The translations under genes were made by a program, and so were the position numbers. This document shows positions 4,618 through 5,136 of a stretch of DNA of 5,136 bases, in pieces; the first letter of the stretch is position 1; each line of letters starts with the position of its first letter. Source of the DNA: Candidatus Nanohalarchaeota archaeon (lineage in GTDB: Archaea; EX4484-52; B79-G9); assembly GCA_003660865.1 (NCBI GenBank), contig QMVA01000124.1, positions 1 through 5,136 of the forward strand. The letters are read 5' to 3'. Below the pieces are notes generated by a model. It had not been told where the DNA came from, did not search any database, and saw nothing but the letters and a program-made list of their open reading frames with translations.

Positions 4618-4767
4618 CTACTGGAAAAGCTTCATTACTTCTCCCTGCGCCATTTTGACTTCTCTTATAGTAAGCAGAGCGTTGCAATGCTCGCATACCC
4701 CTTTTTGTTTGCCCCATGTCCAGTCAAATATGCCATCGCATTTTGAGCAAACAACTTTGATTTTCAA
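4618..4767 (-). CDS. 49-residue zinc-ribbon protein
   Basis: A small soluble protein starting at TTG 4767 and beginning MKIKVVCSKCDGIFDW. The two CxxC knuckles (Cys7-Cys10 and Cys25-Cys28, reading CSKC and CEHC) are 14 residues apart and should bind one zinc as a zinc ribbon. The spacer contains DWTWGKQKG. A helical charged tail follows (LTIREVKMAQGEVMKLFQ). Such mini zinc ribbons in archaea often bind nucleic acid or act as subunits of larger complexes, but the role here is unknown. The TTG is chosen because a perfect GGAGG lies seven bases upstream. A longer version from a TTG at 4812 would overlap the TATA box and the inverted repeat. The gene is transcribed alone, divergent from the membrane gene at the right edge. 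Confidence 0.7.
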   Translation of the reverse strand: MKIKVVCSKCDGIFDWTWGKQKGVCEHCNALLTIREVKMAQGEVMKLFQ

Positions 4768-4774
4768 AATACCG

Positions 4775-4779
4775 CCTCC
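4775..4779 (-). promoter_or_regulatory. Strong Shine-Dalgarno that fixes the TTG start
   Basis: GGAGG on the minus strand, spaced seven bases from the TTG at 4767, is the clearest ribosome binding site in a window where most genes look leaderless or weakly led. Confidence 0.65.
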
Positions 4780-4793
4780 GCTAGTGATTATAT

Positions 4794-4816
4794 GATATTG
4801 ATTATATTTCAATATC
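4794..4816. promoter_or_regulatory. Perfect inverted repeat enclosing the zinc-ribbon TATA box
   Basis: GATATTGA (4794-4801) and TCAATATC (4809-4816) are perfect reverse complements around the 7-base spacer TTATATT. On the minus strand the spacer plus one arm base reads AATATAAT, a TATA-like box. It would place the transcription start near 4778-4780, just ahead of the Shine-Dalgarno. A dimeric repressor bound here would directly block TBP, so this is a good operator candidate. Confidence 0.45.
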
Positions 4817-4892
4817 TCGACATAGTATTATGAGTTTTAATCTTTATAATACTTTATGTATTTTATGAAATATTTACGGGGAGATGCAGAAA

Positions 4893-4901
4893 TTATTTAA
4901 A
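4893..4901 (+). promoter_or_regulatory. TATA box for the right-edge membrane gene
   Basis: GAAATTATTTAAAC contains a TATA-like TTATTTAAA (4893-4901) preceded by purines that can act as a BRE. Its centre is about 25 bp before the ATG at 4921, which predicts a leaderless mRNA beginning at that ATG. Confidence 0.5.
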
Positions 4902-4962
4902 CGTCTACTCAAATAAGAACATGATGAACAAAAAAACAAAAGCATGATTAAAAGCAGAAGCT

Positions 4963-5136
4963 ATGACTGGTTTGTTTTACAATACACTCGCTACGATATT
5001 ATTTGTGTCATTGTATAATCTGACTTTTTATATAATTTTTGTAGTCTTCTCTGTTACAATACTATATGGAATAATCTCTGGATTCATAATATCTGTTATT
5101 GACAAAAAACCCTCGATTAGTTTCCTAAAAAAAGGG
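4963..5136 (+). CDS. Membrane protein, N-terminal part only, possibly interrupted by TGA
   Basis: From the ATG at 4963 the frame is open for 58 codons to the right edge, so the gene is partial. It has two or three hydrophobic helices, about residues 9-20, 22-35 and 36-46 (including FYIIFVVFSVTILYGIISGF), followed by a charged DKKPSISFLKKG. I recognise no family. The same frame extends upstream through KAEA and a TGA (4945-4947) to ATGs at 4921 and 4924, where the promoter predicts the mRNA to start. If the TGA were TGG, the protein would begin MNKKTKAWLKAEAMTGLF, a natural-looking start. So either translation begins at 4963 behind an eight-codon leader peptide, or the gene carries a nonsense mutation. 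No good Shine-Dalgarno precedes 4963. Confidence 0.5.
   Translation, partial: MTGLFYNTLATILFVSLYNLTFYIIFVVFSVTILYGIISGFIISVIDKKPSISFLKKG

Noticed and set aside
4945..4947. TGA as selenocysteine or tryptophan codon
   Set aside because: TGA ends the two micro-ORFs at 1184 and 1257, and known archaeal selenoproteins are not small membrane proteins of this kind. Nonsense mutation or a downstream start is simpler.
1..5136. tRNA, rRNA, SRP or RNase P RNA genes
   Set aside because: I found no cloverleaf with a T-loop GTTCRA pattern in context, nor conserved rRNA, SRP or RNase P core motifs in the intergenic regions.

Overview
The window reads as a piece of an AT-rich archaeal chromosome, most likely from a methanogen-like euryarchaeon. 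The strongest evidence is a complete TATA-binding protein gene (tbp) with two direct repeats. Other support comes from archaeal-type TATA boxes about 25 bp ahead of likely starts, several apparently leaderless genes, and T-run terminators. The species cannot be fixed from the sequence alone.

Layout, left to right. Positions 1-320 hold a short antitoxin-like open frame and a small relic-like open stretch. A minus-strand membrane protein gene (324-986), related to the membrane part of small mechanosensitive channels, shares an AT-rich TATA region with two tiny overlapping plus-strand frames (1038-1184 and 1129/1150-1257). These converge on a leftward run of four genes: tbp (4018-3383), a metallophosphoesterase (3339-2653), a Trm4-like RNA m5C methyltransferase of the NOL1/NOP2/Sun family (2735-1797), and a stand-alone PUA-type RNA-binding protein (1793-1311). 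The methyltransferase and PUA genes are 3 bp apart and probably act together on tRNA or rRNA. The phosphoesterase overlaps the methyltransferase gene by 83 bp and has its own TATA box, so tbp is probably transcribed separately.

Upstream of tbp, about 500 bp (4090-4617) contains no convincing gene but is rich in structure. It holds an 85-bp inverted-repeat element flanked by TACAT duplications (a MITE or IS remnant), a long imperfect hairpin, and three pairs of short direct repeats. Next comes a 49-residue zinc-ribbon protein on the minus strand with a strong Shine-Dalgarno and a TTG start. Its TATA box lies inside a perfect 8-bp inverted repeat. A divergent membrane protein gene runs off the right edge. 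Its promoter predicts a start at an ATG that is followed eight codons later by an in-frame TGA.

Most of the window is ordinary archaeal housekeeping. I see no clear new multi-gene system. The most interesting items are the miniature element with target duplications, the tandem-repeat N-terminal extension of TBP, the interrupted membrane gene at the right edge, and the overlapping micro-genes.
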